Positions 13,188 through 26,673 of a stretch of DNA of 64,000 nt are shown here, in pieces (position 1 is the stretch's first letter; each line of letters starts with the position of its first letter). Both the position numbers and the translations under genes were made by a program. The stretch covers positions 62,001 through 126,000 of the forward strand of contig JAPVLO010000161.1 of NCBI GenBank assembly GCA_027257055.1, given 5' to 3'. A model generated the notes under the pieces. The model was not told where the DNA came from, did no database searches, and saw nothing but the letters and a program-made list of their open reading frames with translations. This DNA comes from Cephalopachus bancanus (lineage: Eukaryota; Chordata; Mammalia; Primates; Tarsiidae).

Positions 13188-15174
13188 GTATCACCTTTCA
13201 CTTCCATTTTCCCACGTACTCTTCATATTTAATGTTTTCTTATAATGGACAGACTGTTTTGATATTTATACTATATTATTACTTTTCTAAATGGAAAAGG
13301 AAAAAAATGTATTGGCCTTTTTTTTAACATTTAAATGAACTTCACAAGCAACAATTTTTCAAAACCAATTTTCCCTTTTGTGAATCTAGTAATGAATCTC
13401 GAAATGGGTACATGACACACTTTCATATTTAAGGTAAAGTACACATTTATACCTTATTCAGAACAGTCAGAAGTAAGGTTATTATTGTCTAGTTAGTAAT
13501 GTGATTGTTGATAAGGTCATGTTGATATTTAGTTTTTAGAAGGATTCTGAGCTATCACTTGTGAGTTTGTGAATTGATTACCTATTTTGGAATTTTTGTA
13601 TAGTATTCCCAAAATTGATGTTCATAGGCTGTTAGCAGTGACTTTTACTTCTATCCATTCTGGTTTTGAGCACGTAAGATTTGTTTTCTTTTGGTTTACT
13701 TTTTAAATTTTTTTGAGAAAGCTCCCACAGTGGGAGGAGACCCGAAGGGGTTGCTCCTGGGTTTACTTTATAAGTGTAGTTGTTTACTTCCGATTTTAAA
13801 GAACAAAAGGACACAGAGAATCATTGTTGACATGAGCAACCATCTTAACTGTTCTTATTCTTTACCCAAGCTTTACTTTTTAACTACTGGCCCCTTTTCC
13901 ATTACCTCTCATTCCTTTGGCCTCACATCTCTGTTTTCTTTGACTTTGTAGTTAAAGAACTTAATCCTTCGTAAATTCAAATGTTAAGAATAGATAAAAG
14001 AGAGTGTGTATAGAGAAAGCATATTTCGAAAGTTAATTAAAGATTGACTCATAGGGATAGATTTATAGAGTTTTGAGTTCAGGTGTGTTTTTACAACGTA
14101 CGTGGAAAATAGCCCCAAGATAATTATGGCATGATAAAGGTAGACATTGAAAATAAAAAATGTGTGACCTTAGTATGGTACTTTTGATTTAGGGATATTA
14201 GGCACTGAGTAACAGTTTTTGAGACTATATCATCACTCTTTAAAAATAAAGATAAAATATATTTATAATTTATATCTTTTTGTACTGCTTCTTGATTTAG
14301 TTATCAATAGACTAAAGTCTGCTTCTCTCCCCTGAGAGATTTATTCTTCCTGATAGGTTTTGTGTTTGAAGGCAGTGTTTTTCAATTTTTTCCATGTCAG
14401 GATGCATATTAGGGGGCAGCTTGGGTATTTAATCCTAAGTTGCTCTCTGATGTCTTAGTTTTAGGTTATTTTTCTTATCTGTGAATAAAACTTCTGCTCT
14501 GGTAGGATGAGCCTGTTTTATCTTGTGACTGCCTAACCTGATACATTGCTTTATGTTCCAGTTTGTAGAAGCAGGCAGATTATATTACCTGAATTAAAAT
14601 GCTTTTGAGACTAAAGGTAGTATCTTAAATTTTAACTTATGAAAGTTTCCTTTAAGTACAACTTTGATTAAATTATGGGGATTGAGTTTCTATGGCTTTC
14701 ACCGTAGTGAAAATGGAAAGCAGGAAACATTCCACAGGAAACCCACAACTTGTTTATTCTATAGAGTTAATCAAGTCTACTGTATGAGCAAAGCAAAAAT
14801 TCACTCAGATTTGTTTTGTTTGTGTGAGCGTCATTAACAGATGGGCATGGTACTTGAAATGTAATTATACTTCCTCAGATTCCAATATCCATCAGTATTT
14901 TTATAATGTAGTTACAATAACTAATATTAAATCCCCAAACCTACTTAGGTTTATTCTGTATATTTGTGTTTTTAAACTTTTTTTACTTTTCAAATAGAAG
15001 TGTTGCATATGTTTCTGAATTAGAAAGCATTGTTTCAGTTAATTACTGAAAAGTTAAAGAAACATTTTGTATGTTTATTATGCCTTAAATTGTTTGCATT
15101 GCTACCTAGATTCTCTTTCTTCTTTTGGTGTGAGTCTTTATGGGTTTATTATATGATGTTTGTTTTCTTTTTAG
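13188..15174 (+). other. GTF2I: Intron between cassette exon a and the 57-nt exon
   Basis: About 2 kb, mostly unique AT-rich sequence with no Alu. The only mobile element I see is a short minus-strand retroposed fragment at 13704-13760. Confidence 0.75.
13704..13760 (-). mobile_element. Short LTR-end-like retroposon, truncated
   Basis: Read on the minus strand it runs from an ACCCCTTCGGGTC box to CTGTGGGAGCTTTCTC and then an A-rich tail. It is flanked by a GTTTACTTT duplication (13694-13702 and 13761-13769), as expected for L1-driven insertion. The GTGGGAGCTTT core recurs at 43972 and 24079. It could be the 3' end of an LTR transcript; the family was not identified. Confidence 0.55.
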
Positions 15175-15231
15175 GAAGCCATCCTTCTTCAGAGGGCAAT
15201 GAAGGAACAGAAATGGAAGTACCAGCAGAAG
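15175..15231 (+). CDS. GTF2I: GTF2I linker exon (19 aa, constitutive in known isoforms)
   Basis: 57 nt, phase 1 at both ends. It encodes G-SHPSSEGNEGTEMEVPAE, matching human 275-293 with Pro for one His. In the isoforms I know it is kept whether or not the flanking cassettes are used. The acceptor is TTTTTAG; a second AG four bases further (GAAG|CC) would shift frame. The donor GAAG|GTTAGG has T at +3. The product is acidic linker between I-repeats 1 and 2. Confidence 0.93.
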
Positions 15232-15520
15232 GTTAGGAAAAAAGGGTTTTTATTTTACTGTATTTTATATTTGTTCTATTTTATAGATTATGTTATCCTT
15301 AAAACACCGTGTATGGAAATAAAAAGGTGGTTTTTTTGGTATGTCTTCTTAGCCAGCAGGGTTTTGTTTTTTTAAGTTCTAAGTTTTATTATACCTCTTT
15401 TACCATACTGATCAATAAAGCATGTGAGAATGGAAACTAAGTGGTAAGTAAAGCTTTACATGACGCAAAATACTGTGGGGGGTTTTTCCTGATTTTTGTG
15501 TGCCATATTAAAAATCTTTA

Positions 15521-15812
15521 AGCTGGGTGTGGTGGCTCACACCTATAATCCCAGCACTTTGAGAGGTGGAAGCAGAAGATTGCCTGAGCCCAGGGATTCA
15601 AGATCAGTCTGGACAACTTGGTGAGACTTCATCTCTACAATAGATAAAAAAATTAGCCGGGTGTGGTGGCACCCCTGTAAGCCCAGCTGCTTAGAAGGCT
15701 GAGGCGGAAGGATCGCTTGAGCCCAAGAGGTCAAGGATGCAGTAGCTGTGAGCGTGCCACTGCACTCCAGCCTGGGTGACGGAGTGAGACTCCGACTCAA
15801 AAAAGAAAAAAT
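15521..15812 (+). repeat. Alu
   Basis: Plus strand; flanked by AAAATCTTTAA and AAAATCTTTTAA. Confidence 0.92.
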
Positions 15813-16250
15813 CTTTTAAAGAAGAATAGCTTCAGTAGGTTAGAATTCAAATTATTACTAGCTCCATTTGGAGTTTATTTTTAAATATGCTTTTTAATGC
15901 TTCCTATTAGGGCAATCATATAATCAAGACAAGATTAGTAAAGTAGATATTTCCTCTCTTATTTTTATACCCACAGCTACTTCATGAAGTACTTTGTTAG
16001 TTTACTAGGTCTGCAGGTTTGGTTTTAGGACTGAATGCTTTTCTGTGGTACAGCTCTTGCCGTTATTAGAATGCAGAGTTAAGCTGTTACCACACAGGGT
16101 GTTTTCCTATTTCCAAGTGGTTTCAGTAGTTCCCCGTGGATTTTTATACATTTCTCCCAAGGAAGATGACTGGTAAGGTTACAGTCTTGTTTTAGAGTTA
16201 TTACTTGTCTTACAAACTAATTATGTTGTGCCTTACTTTTCTGTAATTAA

Positions 16251-16312
16251 AAAGGAGTCTATCCAGTCTGGGTAACAGAGTGGGACTCCAACTCAAAAAA
16301 AAAGGAGTCTAT
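16251..16312 (+). mobile_element. Miniature 5'-truncated Alu (38 bp) with target duplication
   Basis: Only the last 30 or so bases of an Alu (CCAGTCTGGGTAACAGAG and the GACTCCAACTC end) plus a short A-tail lie at 16263-16300. They are flanked by AAAGGAGTCTAT at 16251-16262 and 16301-16312. The perfect duplication shows an independent, extremely truncated insertion and not a decayed long copy. Confidence 0.85.
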
Positions 16313-17437
16313 TCTATAACTGTTTATATTCCTTGTATTTGCTTTTTTATGTTTAAAAATCATTAATTTGATATTTTACCTTCTTTGTGTGAAGGGCAAT
16401 CTTAAAGTCCCTGAACGTAGGCTACTCTTTTCAAAGCCGGTTATAGAATTAGGGTCTCCAACTGGAATACATTTTTCTCAGAAATATTGATGTATTCATT
16501 TTAAACAGTTTGTTACATTTCTTTGCCAGATCTTTTTCTAGAAGATTGTGTCGATCAATTTTGTATGTTTTACTCTGTGTAGTTAATTAGATAAGCTTTC
16601 CGTGACAAAATTTTCAGTTTTGGGTGGTGATATTTATAGCAATAGAAAAATATACAAGATATGTGTGGTTTATCAGGCAATACAAATTGCTTCAGTTTTA
16701 CAATTCTGTCATTAGATATTGGACTTTGAAAGATCTTGGTTTTGAGGACATCTGTATTGTCATTCCGCAGTATTAATGAAGTTGAATGGAACCTGGTTCT
16801 GGTCTTTATTCCTTTACGATTATAAAATACTAACAAGTAATCATAATCTTTGGCAAATCAATTAATCTCTCAATCTTTGCAAAATGAAAGAGAGCTAATG
16901 AAAATATTCTCTACCTAAGCTTCTAGCACTAACATTCTGATGTACATTTGTGTTGCACAGTAACAAAAATAATGTTTAAAATACGTTGCGTACAAAGTCA
17001 GAAGCATTTGTTAAAATGAGTCTCTTGATACAAAGTTCTTCGTTGCAGAAAATGGGTTGTGGTTTTATTTCACATAAGGAGTGTAAAGCACTCCTTAGAT
17101 TTCTGAAAGGAGAGGAGATACTAACCAAAGTAGAAAGCGTTTGTTTTTATTCTGGCATTTTCTAGTCACAGTGGGAGAATAATCGTGACTGTTATAGTCT
17201 TATTCCTCCAGGAATATGGGTTTTTTCAGGCCTTTTGTGCAGGTAACTTGTCATTATCTGATAGTTTTCCAGAGTTTTTCTACTTTTTGTTTTCTTTTAG
17301 CCCTATTTATAATTAAAAGGGTCAAATATTTTAACTTAACAAATACAAAATGCATTAAAATGCCAGTTAAATTTTATAGTAGGCTGCTATTGAAGTATCA
17401 AATCAGTAAAATGTTGGAACATTATGGAATTTGCTGA

Positions 17438-17539
<102 letters not shown>

Positions 17540-18249
17540 TAGTTATCTAAAAGCCTTGATTCCAAAGTTTACTTCTGGTCATAAAAATATCTGTCACATT
17601 CACAATGCTAAGTACGCATTTCATTCATTCTTAAAGGACATTTGTGAGAAGAATGGAAATATGTATGTGTTTGTGTGACCAAAGCAGCCCACTTCCCAGC
17701 CGTGCACCCCAGTGCTTTGGGAGTTTTAGACAAAATTCAGCCGTGAGAATTAGCATTGGTCCACAGGTGGACCAGGCTCTACAGGCTATCAGGAAGTGAA
17801 AAGAAAATTATGACCAGACTTGATACACACGAAGACAGATTCTGTAATCTTGGGTGTGAGAGAAGAGACTTAATTGGAGCTGACCCCTACTTTCTAATTA
17901 AACAGAGTGGAAGAGAAATTGTTGGTAGTTTAGTCAAGAATTGTTAAAGCACACCCCCCTCAACCAAATTACTACTTAGAGTCGAACATAAAATGTATCT
18001 TTCAGAGCTGTTTTGAAGCAATAGCCACAGATACAGTCAAAAATCATCTGTATAGTTTAATTGCTTAAAACCTAAAAATTGCTTTAAAAAACCCCAAAAA
18101 CTTTAGTTTTTTTTCCTCCAAGGATAATCATGAATCCAGGTGAGCCAGTTTGTTCTGACTTACTTGAAAATTCAGCTGATAAAGTTATTAACAATATTAC
18201 TTTTTGTATTTCATAATTAATAAATATTTGATTTTTTTCCTTTTAAGTT

Positions 18250-18830
18250 ACTGTCTCACAGTACTCCTCTCAGTTTTTTCTCCTCAAAGTAATTCTTTCC
18301 TATGATAAAATATTGAAACAGTACAGTAAATTGCACTATGTAAAATTTTCTTCACCCTTGCTTTGCTCCCAAGTCCCATTGGCCAGGGATATATGTCAGT
18401 TTATTGTGCATACCTCTAGAAATAATTTTGTGTATATATACACATGTGTGTGTATAGATACAATCTTTATTTTTGCAAAAATGTACAGATGCTTTCAGCA
18501 TACATTATAATGCAAATTTTGAAAATATCACGTGTTCCATAGATTGTTTTCCCTCCCCATAACTACACATCTTGGTACATTGTATTGTTTGTTTTCAGTA
18601 CTTCATTATTTTTTTTAACTGCTACATAGCCTTTCTTGGCTTGCTGTCTGTCTCTTTTTCTCTTAACCTCTTGCCCAGTGATGTCGCTTGGATTTTTTTA
18701 TACCACTCAACTGCTTCACACTATTCCACGTGTCTGCTGCCTTCATTGCTTTTCAAAATATCAGTTGATTAGGAGCGTCCGTCTAATACAGGAAATCTTT
18801 TCACATTTCATGTGTTAGTCTCAATTTAAT
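18250..18830 (-). repeat. L1-like 3' region, antisense (tentative)
   Basis: The order of segments (a stretch ending in TTTTCTCC, a CCCATTGGCCAGGG-like block, then a line resembling the usual ACTGCTACATAGC block) resembles the antisense 3' end of old L1 elements. Divergence is high, and a repeat-library search is needed to name the family. Confidence 0.35.
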
Positions 18831-19495
18831 ATATGGATTTCTTTTTTCATTAATTTTACTAATCTAAAAACAATTTCAAAATATCTGCAGTCTGGAAACT
18901 GAAATTTCTTTTTAGAGATCTCATTAGCTATCAGGAGAAACATTTTTGTTGTTGTTGTTTTGGTTTTTGTTGGAGATGCTGGGGAAACAAGGAGAAAAAT
19001 GGAAGAGCATATAAGTATTAGAAATACTCAAAGCTTTATCCCTTCTAGAGATATAAGAATAATAGGCCATTATTAAAATTATAAAAATAAGACTTTAAAA
19101 TAGGACTACTAAGTTGGCTTATCAAATCTTAAAGCATAGGCTATCTTAAAATTGCTTAGAATGGTAATATTTGCTTTTATAATATAAGACTTTTAAAGAG
19201 ATGTTTAAAATATCAATTAATAGATAGCTCATGAACCTGAAGCGTGTCTTTGTCTTTTGAGCTTTAACTGTTTTTGGAGGGAGAGAAAAATCTCATTTCT
19301 TTTGAACTAAGACATTGTGCCATAAGTCTGATTTAACATCCAAGTTTGTGATTAAGTAGTAGAATTTTGCCATATAGGCATCTTTGTTTTCAGGAAATTA
19401 ATGAAATGAACCAGGCCTGAGTAAAGTAATTATTTTAAAGGGTAACATTTTTCATGTCTTACATACACATACATATGTAATAGCAACTATTAATT

Positions 19496-19765
19496 TTTTT
19501 TCTTAGTGAGGGTCTCACGCTGTCACCCAGGTTCACCGCAGCTTCAGACTTCTGGGCCTGCTTGATCGTCCTGCCTCAGCCTTCTGAGTAGGTGGGACTG
19601 AGTAAGTGGTGTGTGTGCCACCGCACTTGGCTAATTTTTTAGTTTTGTGCAGATGAGGTTTTGCTGTGTTGCCCAGGCTGGTCTCAAACTCCAGGGCTCA
19701 AGCTATCTCCCTGCCTTAGCCTACTAAAGTGCTAGGACTGCAGGCGTGAGCCACTGCGCCTGGCC
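19496..19765 (-). repeat. Old Alu
   Basis: Minus strand, heavily decayed with gaps. Confidence 0.8.
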
Positions 19766-19945
19766 AGATTGCTAATTTTTAAGCCAAACATTAAGGAAGG
19801 CAAAGTTTAAGCCTTGATATTAAGAAATGTCAGATGAGAACTTATATGCACGTCTGTTGTTGATATATATGTGTTGTATATTCTTTTAATAGATTTCTTT
19901 AAAATTATAGCAGGTATTTTATTTATTACTTATTTATTTATTTAT

Positions 19946-20227
19946 TTTTTGAGTTGGAGTCTCACTCTGTCGCCCAGACTGGAGTGCAATGGCCGCTCCC
20001 GGCCACCGCAGCCTCGACCTGCTGGGCTCTGGCGATCCTTCCGCCTCAGCCTTCCGAGTAGCTGGAATTATAGGCACACGCTACCATGCCCAGCTGATTT
20101 TTTGATTTATTGTAGAGATGAGGTCTCACCAAGTTGCCCAGGCGGGTCTCGAACACATGGGCTCAGGCAATCCACTCACCTCAGCCTCCCAAAGCGCGGT
20201 ATTACAGGATGAGCCACCGAGCCCGGC
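19946..20227 (-). repeat. Alu
   Basis: Minus strand, preceded by a (TTTA)n run at 19919-19945. Confidence 0.94.
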
Positions 20228-21534
20228 TTACAGAAGCTATTTTAATATTCATAGTTAAAAATTAAATTTTGGCATGGCTTCATAATAGAAAAATACATAG
20301 GCATTGAAATGCTGATAGTTTTTTCTTAAATGATCTGAAAAAAGATCACTTACATACTATGTTTAGTAAAAAAATAATCCCTGCCTTTCATGAACAAGGT
20401 AAGTTTAGAAGGAAAAGTGTACCTAGAGAAGAATGGTCTTAGTTTTGTTTAGGAAAACACTTGTGCTTGGAAGGAAGATGGGCAGTAAAACCTAAGATGT
20501 TCCTGCTTTCCTGGGGATGGCTTTGTTTTCTCCTGTTATATCTTTCTACATTTCCCAAATCATTTATATAAAGAAAAAAGAAGTTTGTCATTAAATAAGT
20601 CTATCAGATTTTCCACAGTATTTTAGCCTTGATAACTTCATTTGCAATTATGCGGAGTTATGAAGAGGCTAATTTTACATTGTTGCAGATGTGTGCATCT
20701 ATACAAGATAATGTCCCATTGCTGGTGGTGTGTTCTGAGGTGTGTTCTTCCATTTGTGGTGATCCATTTGTATTTGAAGTCAGTGGTAAATCTAAAACTT
20801 AAATGACTTAGGTTTGGGAAATAGGTCTTGGAATCATATGACTGTGCATGCATCAATTTCATAAACACCATGACTGCGTTTTTGGGTTAAGACAGATTGC
20901 TGTTAAGTTATCTTTTATATGTGCAGAGAAAATCCTCTCTCAGAATTGTTTGAAGTCTAGTTGTCATGGTATTGCTAAAAAGGGATTTTCATTTGTTTAA
21001 AAGAAGTTTTATTTATTTATTGTTTTTTTAATTGTGCCGTTCTGTTTTAAGGCTTTGTTTCCCAAACCTCAGTCATTCACATGTTCATTCTGCTGTGGCT
21101 TAACCCCTCTGTTCATTACTTAACCTAATTATTTTCTTTACATTGATTTTAAGTGAATTCATTTTCTGATTAACTTTGCATCTTCCTAATTCAACTATTT
21201 TTGAAATTTTTATTTTTCATATTTTGAAATGTGTATGTAAATGTATTTCCACACATAGTTATATAATTGGTTCACATTTCCACACTTACCATATACTGCG
21301 GCTGGTACTGTAGATTTTGTAGAATCTTTGTAATTAAGAAGGCTAACATTTGAAAACTTTGTGTTTCTATAGCTGCTAAACAGATACGTAATGAAGTACC
21401 CTATTGTTTGGCAGGGTTTACAGTTGACAATTGGATTACCTTTCATCCTCAGGTGATATCCTTTTTTGTGGAATTTACATTTAGAATATTGACGAATATT
21501 TGGCTTCTGCATGTAATTAAGTCCTATCCTGTCT

Positions 21535-21830
21535 GTTCATTAAATCCTTCTACAAATACTGAACACCTTGTATGTGCCAAGCACTGTACCAGGTGCTACA
21601 AGTTTAGTAGTGAACAAGATAGGCAAATCCATTGGACTGTTTTGAAAAGAGGAGTGACAGACTCTGTTTTTCACTTATAAGAAGCATGGCTACTGTGTTG
21701 AGGAAAGACTGAGAGGAGCCAATGGTGGCATTTAGGGGACTGCTGGAATCATCCAGGGCACAGAAAGTGGTACATTAGAACAGGTTGGTGGTAGTGGAGA
21801 TAATAAGTGGTTGATTCTGGGTATATTTTG
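21535..21830 (+). repeat. L2-like relic
   Basis: ACAAATACTGAACACCTTGT followed by ATGTGCCAAGCACTGTACCA and then AGTAGTGAACAAGATAG follows the well-known L2 3'-end wording in order. Downstream text on a gain of weight-like AGGAGT and ATAAGTGGTTGATTCTGGG continues the match less clearly. Confidence 0.5.
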
Positions 21831-22006
21831 AAGACAAAGTCCCCAGGCTTTGCTGTTTGTTGTTGTTTAATTTATTGTGTTTTTCTTAAATGTTATTGCT
21901 TTTAGAATCTACGTAGATTAGCATTTGAAAACCTGGTGTTTTTAATTTTTATGCCTGCTAAACTTGCTTAATGAATACCCAATTGTTTATTTAAAAATAA
22001 TTTTAG

Positions 22007-22061
22007 GCGAGCGAACAGTTGCATCCGGGAAGGATGAGATCCATTGATTTGAACTGTGTAG
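22007..22061 (+). other. GTF2I: Possible cryptic (poison) exon
   Basis: TTTTAG at 22001-22006 and GTAG|GTAAAT at 22058-22067 bracket 55 nt with three CpGs in an otherwise AT-rich intron. In the phase left by the previous exon it would read about 13 codons and stop at a TGA at 22046-22048. Its length is not a multiple of three either. It could be a regulated NMD exon or a chance pair of splice sites. I know of no transcript support. Confidence 0.25.
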
Positions 22062-22742
22062 GTAAATAATGACTCAAATTTCAAAAGAGATACAGTGCCT
22101 GGTTTTTTTGTATTTGAATTGGTGTCTGGCTTTATGATAAAACATTACCAATTTGATAATGTTGGAAAGAACAACATTAGGCTATATTGCTATACCTCTA
22201 TTCATTCATTGGCTAGAGTGTAGTAATAAATAACCTTAGCTCTGAAGTCTGTGTTTGTAGGCATGTTTGTAAATATATTGCAAACCGGAAAACAATTTTT
22301 CTAAATACAAATTTTGAGTTGGGGACAGTGTTGCTGCCATTTTTCGAAGGTGTGGGGAGTTAGTATAGTTAGCATAACTATTATGTATGCCTGAATAGCA
22401 GTTTTTACACATTAAGATATTTTGAAATGTAAAAGCTTTTCCTTTTGGTTATGTAAACATTTTGAGTTTGGGCTTGAATTTGAAGCATGCTGAAGTGTGT
22501 GTCTTGTTACACAGGATTGGGGGTTTATAATGGAGAAGCACCATAGTACTTGGAATAGCAGAGCTCAGTGTGTTGGGGCAAACCCCTGGACCTTTATTTG
22601 ATGTTTTATGCTACAGGGAAAAAAGTAATTTTGATCCTTTGTGGAAAGGATTTTAGGTCAAGAGTAACCCACATGTTTCATATGACTTTAAACACCCAAA
22701 GATTAGTTAATAAACTAATCTATGAAATGGGGGTTTTTCTCT

Positions 22743-23025
22743 ATTTTTTTTTTCTGAGTTGGTGTCTCTGTCACCTATGGTGAGTACAGTGGCATAATCA
22801 TGGCTCACCACATCCCAGGTTCAGACAGTCCTTCTGCCTCAGCTTCCCAAGTAGCTAGGACTGCAGGCGCGCACCACCATACCTGGCTAACTTCTTGGTT
22901 TTTTTTGTAGAAATGAGGTCTTACTATGTTGACCAGGCTGGTCTTAAACTCCTAGGCTCAAGCAGTCCTCCTGCCTTGACCTCCTAAAGTGCTGGGATTA
23001 TAGGCATGAGTCACCTTGCCAGGCC
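22743..23025 (-). repeat. Old Alu
   Basis: Minus strand; ATGAAATGGG-type sequence on both sides. Confidence 0.85.
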
Positions 23026-24078
23026 TGAAATGGGTTTTTTAAAGTAGAATATGTAGTGTGAACTTCATTGTCACTGGAGGAAAAAATGTGTTATCACCTG
23101 TATTTTTAGTCTTTTGCTGTCTTTGTAAATTGTTACATTAACAAAACTCTTTCCAATCCATTTGTCTTTTTTTGTTTGTTTATGATCGATTAGATTACCT
23201 TTATAAAATAGATTTATGCTGCTAAACCCTTAGTGTTCTGAAATAAGTTTGCCTGACTGAAAAAGTGAGGTCTTGATGCCAAAGCAAAACCGTCCTGCTC
23301 CTTCCCTTTCCCTTGGCCTCAATTTTGAGCAGTTTAGATTAGGATTGAGATTAATTTTAACTGACTTTTGCTTTTCTTAATTCCATCCTACAACTATATT
23401 TTCTTTTTCTTTTCATTGTACTCTGTCAGCTTTCATTTTATGTAATTCAATTAATGGTCAGTTTAAATGATGCTATACATAAGGATATTTAGGGCTATAT
23501 TAACCTTTAGGGGAAAATCTTTTTAGTTTAGAAGTCATTGCTTAATGTCGGTAAAGAAGTATTAATATTAAGCATTTAAAATGCTTTGATGATGTTGTAG
23601 ATAGGTAAAATGAGTATATTTTGTTTTAATTTTTGGAAACTAGCATAAAAATACTCTTAGGGTTCCAGAAACGTTTGGAAGTTGGAAAATAGGGTTTTTT
23701 AAAACTATATTTTCAAAATTGAAGCCCAAACTTATAAATGATACCTAATGTGTTTTGCAGATGGTTTCTACTTAGTTTGGAACTTGAGCCTATTTATAGG
23801 ATCTTTTGACTATTTTTAGTCTGTATAATAATAAAAACCCAGATGCCATAGTCAAATTTTATTTGTCAGTAAATAATTTCAGATTACTGTTGTCATTACA
23901 GGAAGAATGCAAAGGCAGCAAGCCAGGGCATTAGTGTCCGCTTGTGTTCTTTGATACCATGATAGGAATGAGATATAAGTATTTTCAGCTTCACTGAAGA
24001 TTTCTTTTGATTAAGATACAGTTATTTTATGTAAAATTTAGTATTTAAATAAGGATTTTTTAAAACGATATTTTTAGG

Positions 24079-24142
24079 GCAACACCCTAGGGTCCCACTG
24101 TGGGAGCTTTTCTGTCCTCAAAAAAATCCTGCTTTTTTTTTT
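24079..24142 (+). mobile_element. LTR-end-like retroposon fragment
   Basis: It contains TCCCACTGTGGGAGCTTTTC followed by TGTCCTC, an A-run and ATCCTGCTTT, closely like the fragments at 13704-13760 (minus) and 43972-44041 (plus). I could not define a target duplication. Boundaries are approximate. Confidence 0.45.
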
Positions 24143-24944
24143 GTTTTTAAAGGGTGTCTTTGGTAATTTACAGATGATATTTGAGCAGAAATCTTAGTAT
24201 GTTGCCTGACAATTTTAGGGACTAAAAGAAGACGACAGTGGTAGCTTTTGTTATTTGATACAAATGTCCCTAGTTCCTAACATTAGATGTACTGAAGGAT
24301 CATAGTTGAGTTGAGTTGCTAACACATCCACCAGGAAATTAGCATGTGACTCTTACTATACGAGTCTTTGGAGTAGTCTGTATTCTGTGCTTGAATATCT
24401 CATTGCTCATTTAACCCAGGTCTCTGTTGACTGAATCAAAATTATCTGTTTCATAAATAATGTAGCCCCATTCCTTTAATCCTATCAAGTTTACATTTGG
24501 TAAAGTGTTTGACATACAGTTGTCCAACTTACCTTGTTTATATCCCACTTGCCTGTTTACTTTGTATAAGCTAAAATTTTTTTCCATCTAAGCTTCATTT
24601 TTAGTTGTATAATTTTAGGTGACTGTCTTCATTTAAACTTTTTTTCTTGAAAGTCTTTAGATAGAATATAGTTCTTTGCAGCTGTTTGGAAATTATTTGA
24701 AAAAGGGAAATTTATGATGATAATTCAAGTGAAGCAAACTAGAAAATAATGAAGCAAGAAGGAAAACGAGTAATATGCACTTGAGCACATCGCAAAAGAA
24801 TAGGAAAATTGCAAATGTAACCTGGAAAAACTAAGCTGAAGATTGCAATACATAAATAATGATGGATAATTCGAAGCAGCTTTAAAGCCCCACTTACCTT
24901 TTGAAAGTTGAAAATTTAGCAGGTGGTGGCTGTAACTCATTTAA

Positions 24945-25253
<309 letters not shown>

Positions 25254-25528
25254 TGACAGACATTGTTTATTTAAGTGATATTTTTCCTCTTCGTTTTTTT
25301 TCGATGTCACTGCTAGCTGCTAATCTATTAACTCCCAGAGGATGATGTGTCCTGTTGAAGAGACTAAATCAAGTATAAGTGGCATATTATGTTTGTGATC
25401 CATATTTTGAATAAATAGTACATTCAGCTTGTATACATTTTGAAAATAGTATTTTAATATTCTACCTTGTCATAGTCACAATTATTGGATGTCCATTGAA
25501 TTTATATATACGTTAAGTTTTTTGTGTG

Positions 25529-25809
25529 TGTGTGTTGGAGTCTCACTCTGTCTCCCAGACCGGAGTGCAGTGGCCGCTCCCTGCCACCACAGCCTCGACC
25601 TGCTGGGCTCCGACGATCCTTCCGCCTCAGCCTTCCGAGTAGCTGGAACTACAGACGCGCGCTACCATGCCTGGCTGATTTTTTGATTTATTGCAGAGAT
25701 GAGGTCTCGCCAAGTTGCCCAGGCGAGTCTTGAACCTGCGGGCTCAGGCAATCCACTCACCTCAGCCTTCCAAAGGCACGGGATTACAGGCTGAGCCACC
25801 GAGCCCGGC
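25529..25809 (-). repeat. Alu
   Basis: Minus strand; ATACGTTAAGTTTT duplicated at about 25508 and 25811. Its A-tail has become a TG repeat. Confidence 0.94.
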
Positions 25810-26037
25810 CATACGTTAAGTTTTACATGTTTATATGCTGCAGCATTCTGTTATGAGTTGGAACTGTATGTCTGTAGTCTTACTTCTATACAACTAAGAC
25901 ATGTTGTAGGAAGTTTCCTAGATAACCCCTGGAGACCTTCCTCATTTTTGCCTCCCTTTTGCAGTGTTTTATTTGATTGGGCTTTTCTGCCCTCCTGCTT
26001 TTCAGAAATTAAAAGACTAAAATGAGATACTCATTTT

Positions 26038-26349
26038 TTGTTGTTGTTGTTGAGTTGGAGTCTCACTGTCGCCCAGGCTGGAGTGCAGTGGCACACTCAC
26101 CGCCACCACCGTATATATAAATTCAATGGACATCCATCAGCTGGGCTCCGGCCATCCTTCCGCCTCAGCCTTTCACATAACTGGAACTACAGGCACGTGC
26201 TGCCACACCTGGCTAACTTTTCGATTTATTGTAGAGAACAGGGTCTTGCCAAGTTGCCCAGGCTGGTCTTGAACCCTGCGCTCAAGCAAGCCTCTCGCCT
26301 CCGCCTCCCAAAATGCTGGGATTACAGACTCGAGCCACCGTGCCCAGCC
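26038..26349 (-). repeat. Alu with a 27-bp foreign insert
   Basis: Minus strand; starts with (TTG)n. At 26110-26136 part of the right monomer is replaced by an exact inverted copy of 25486-25512. Confidence 0.92.
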
Positions 26350-26535
26350 TAAATTTTAAAATGTCTCTTATAATCTCCAATTAAACTTACTCTAAGAAGC
26401 CAAAAAAGGGGAAAGTTCTTCAGAAAGCAGTAAATGTATAATGGACTGTTAGGTTGTATAACGTAGAAAATAAGTCATTATATGTTAGGTCATCCTAAGA
26501 ATATAATAGTGCCTCCATGTAGGGATTCATTTTGA

Positions 26536-26673
<138 letters not shown>

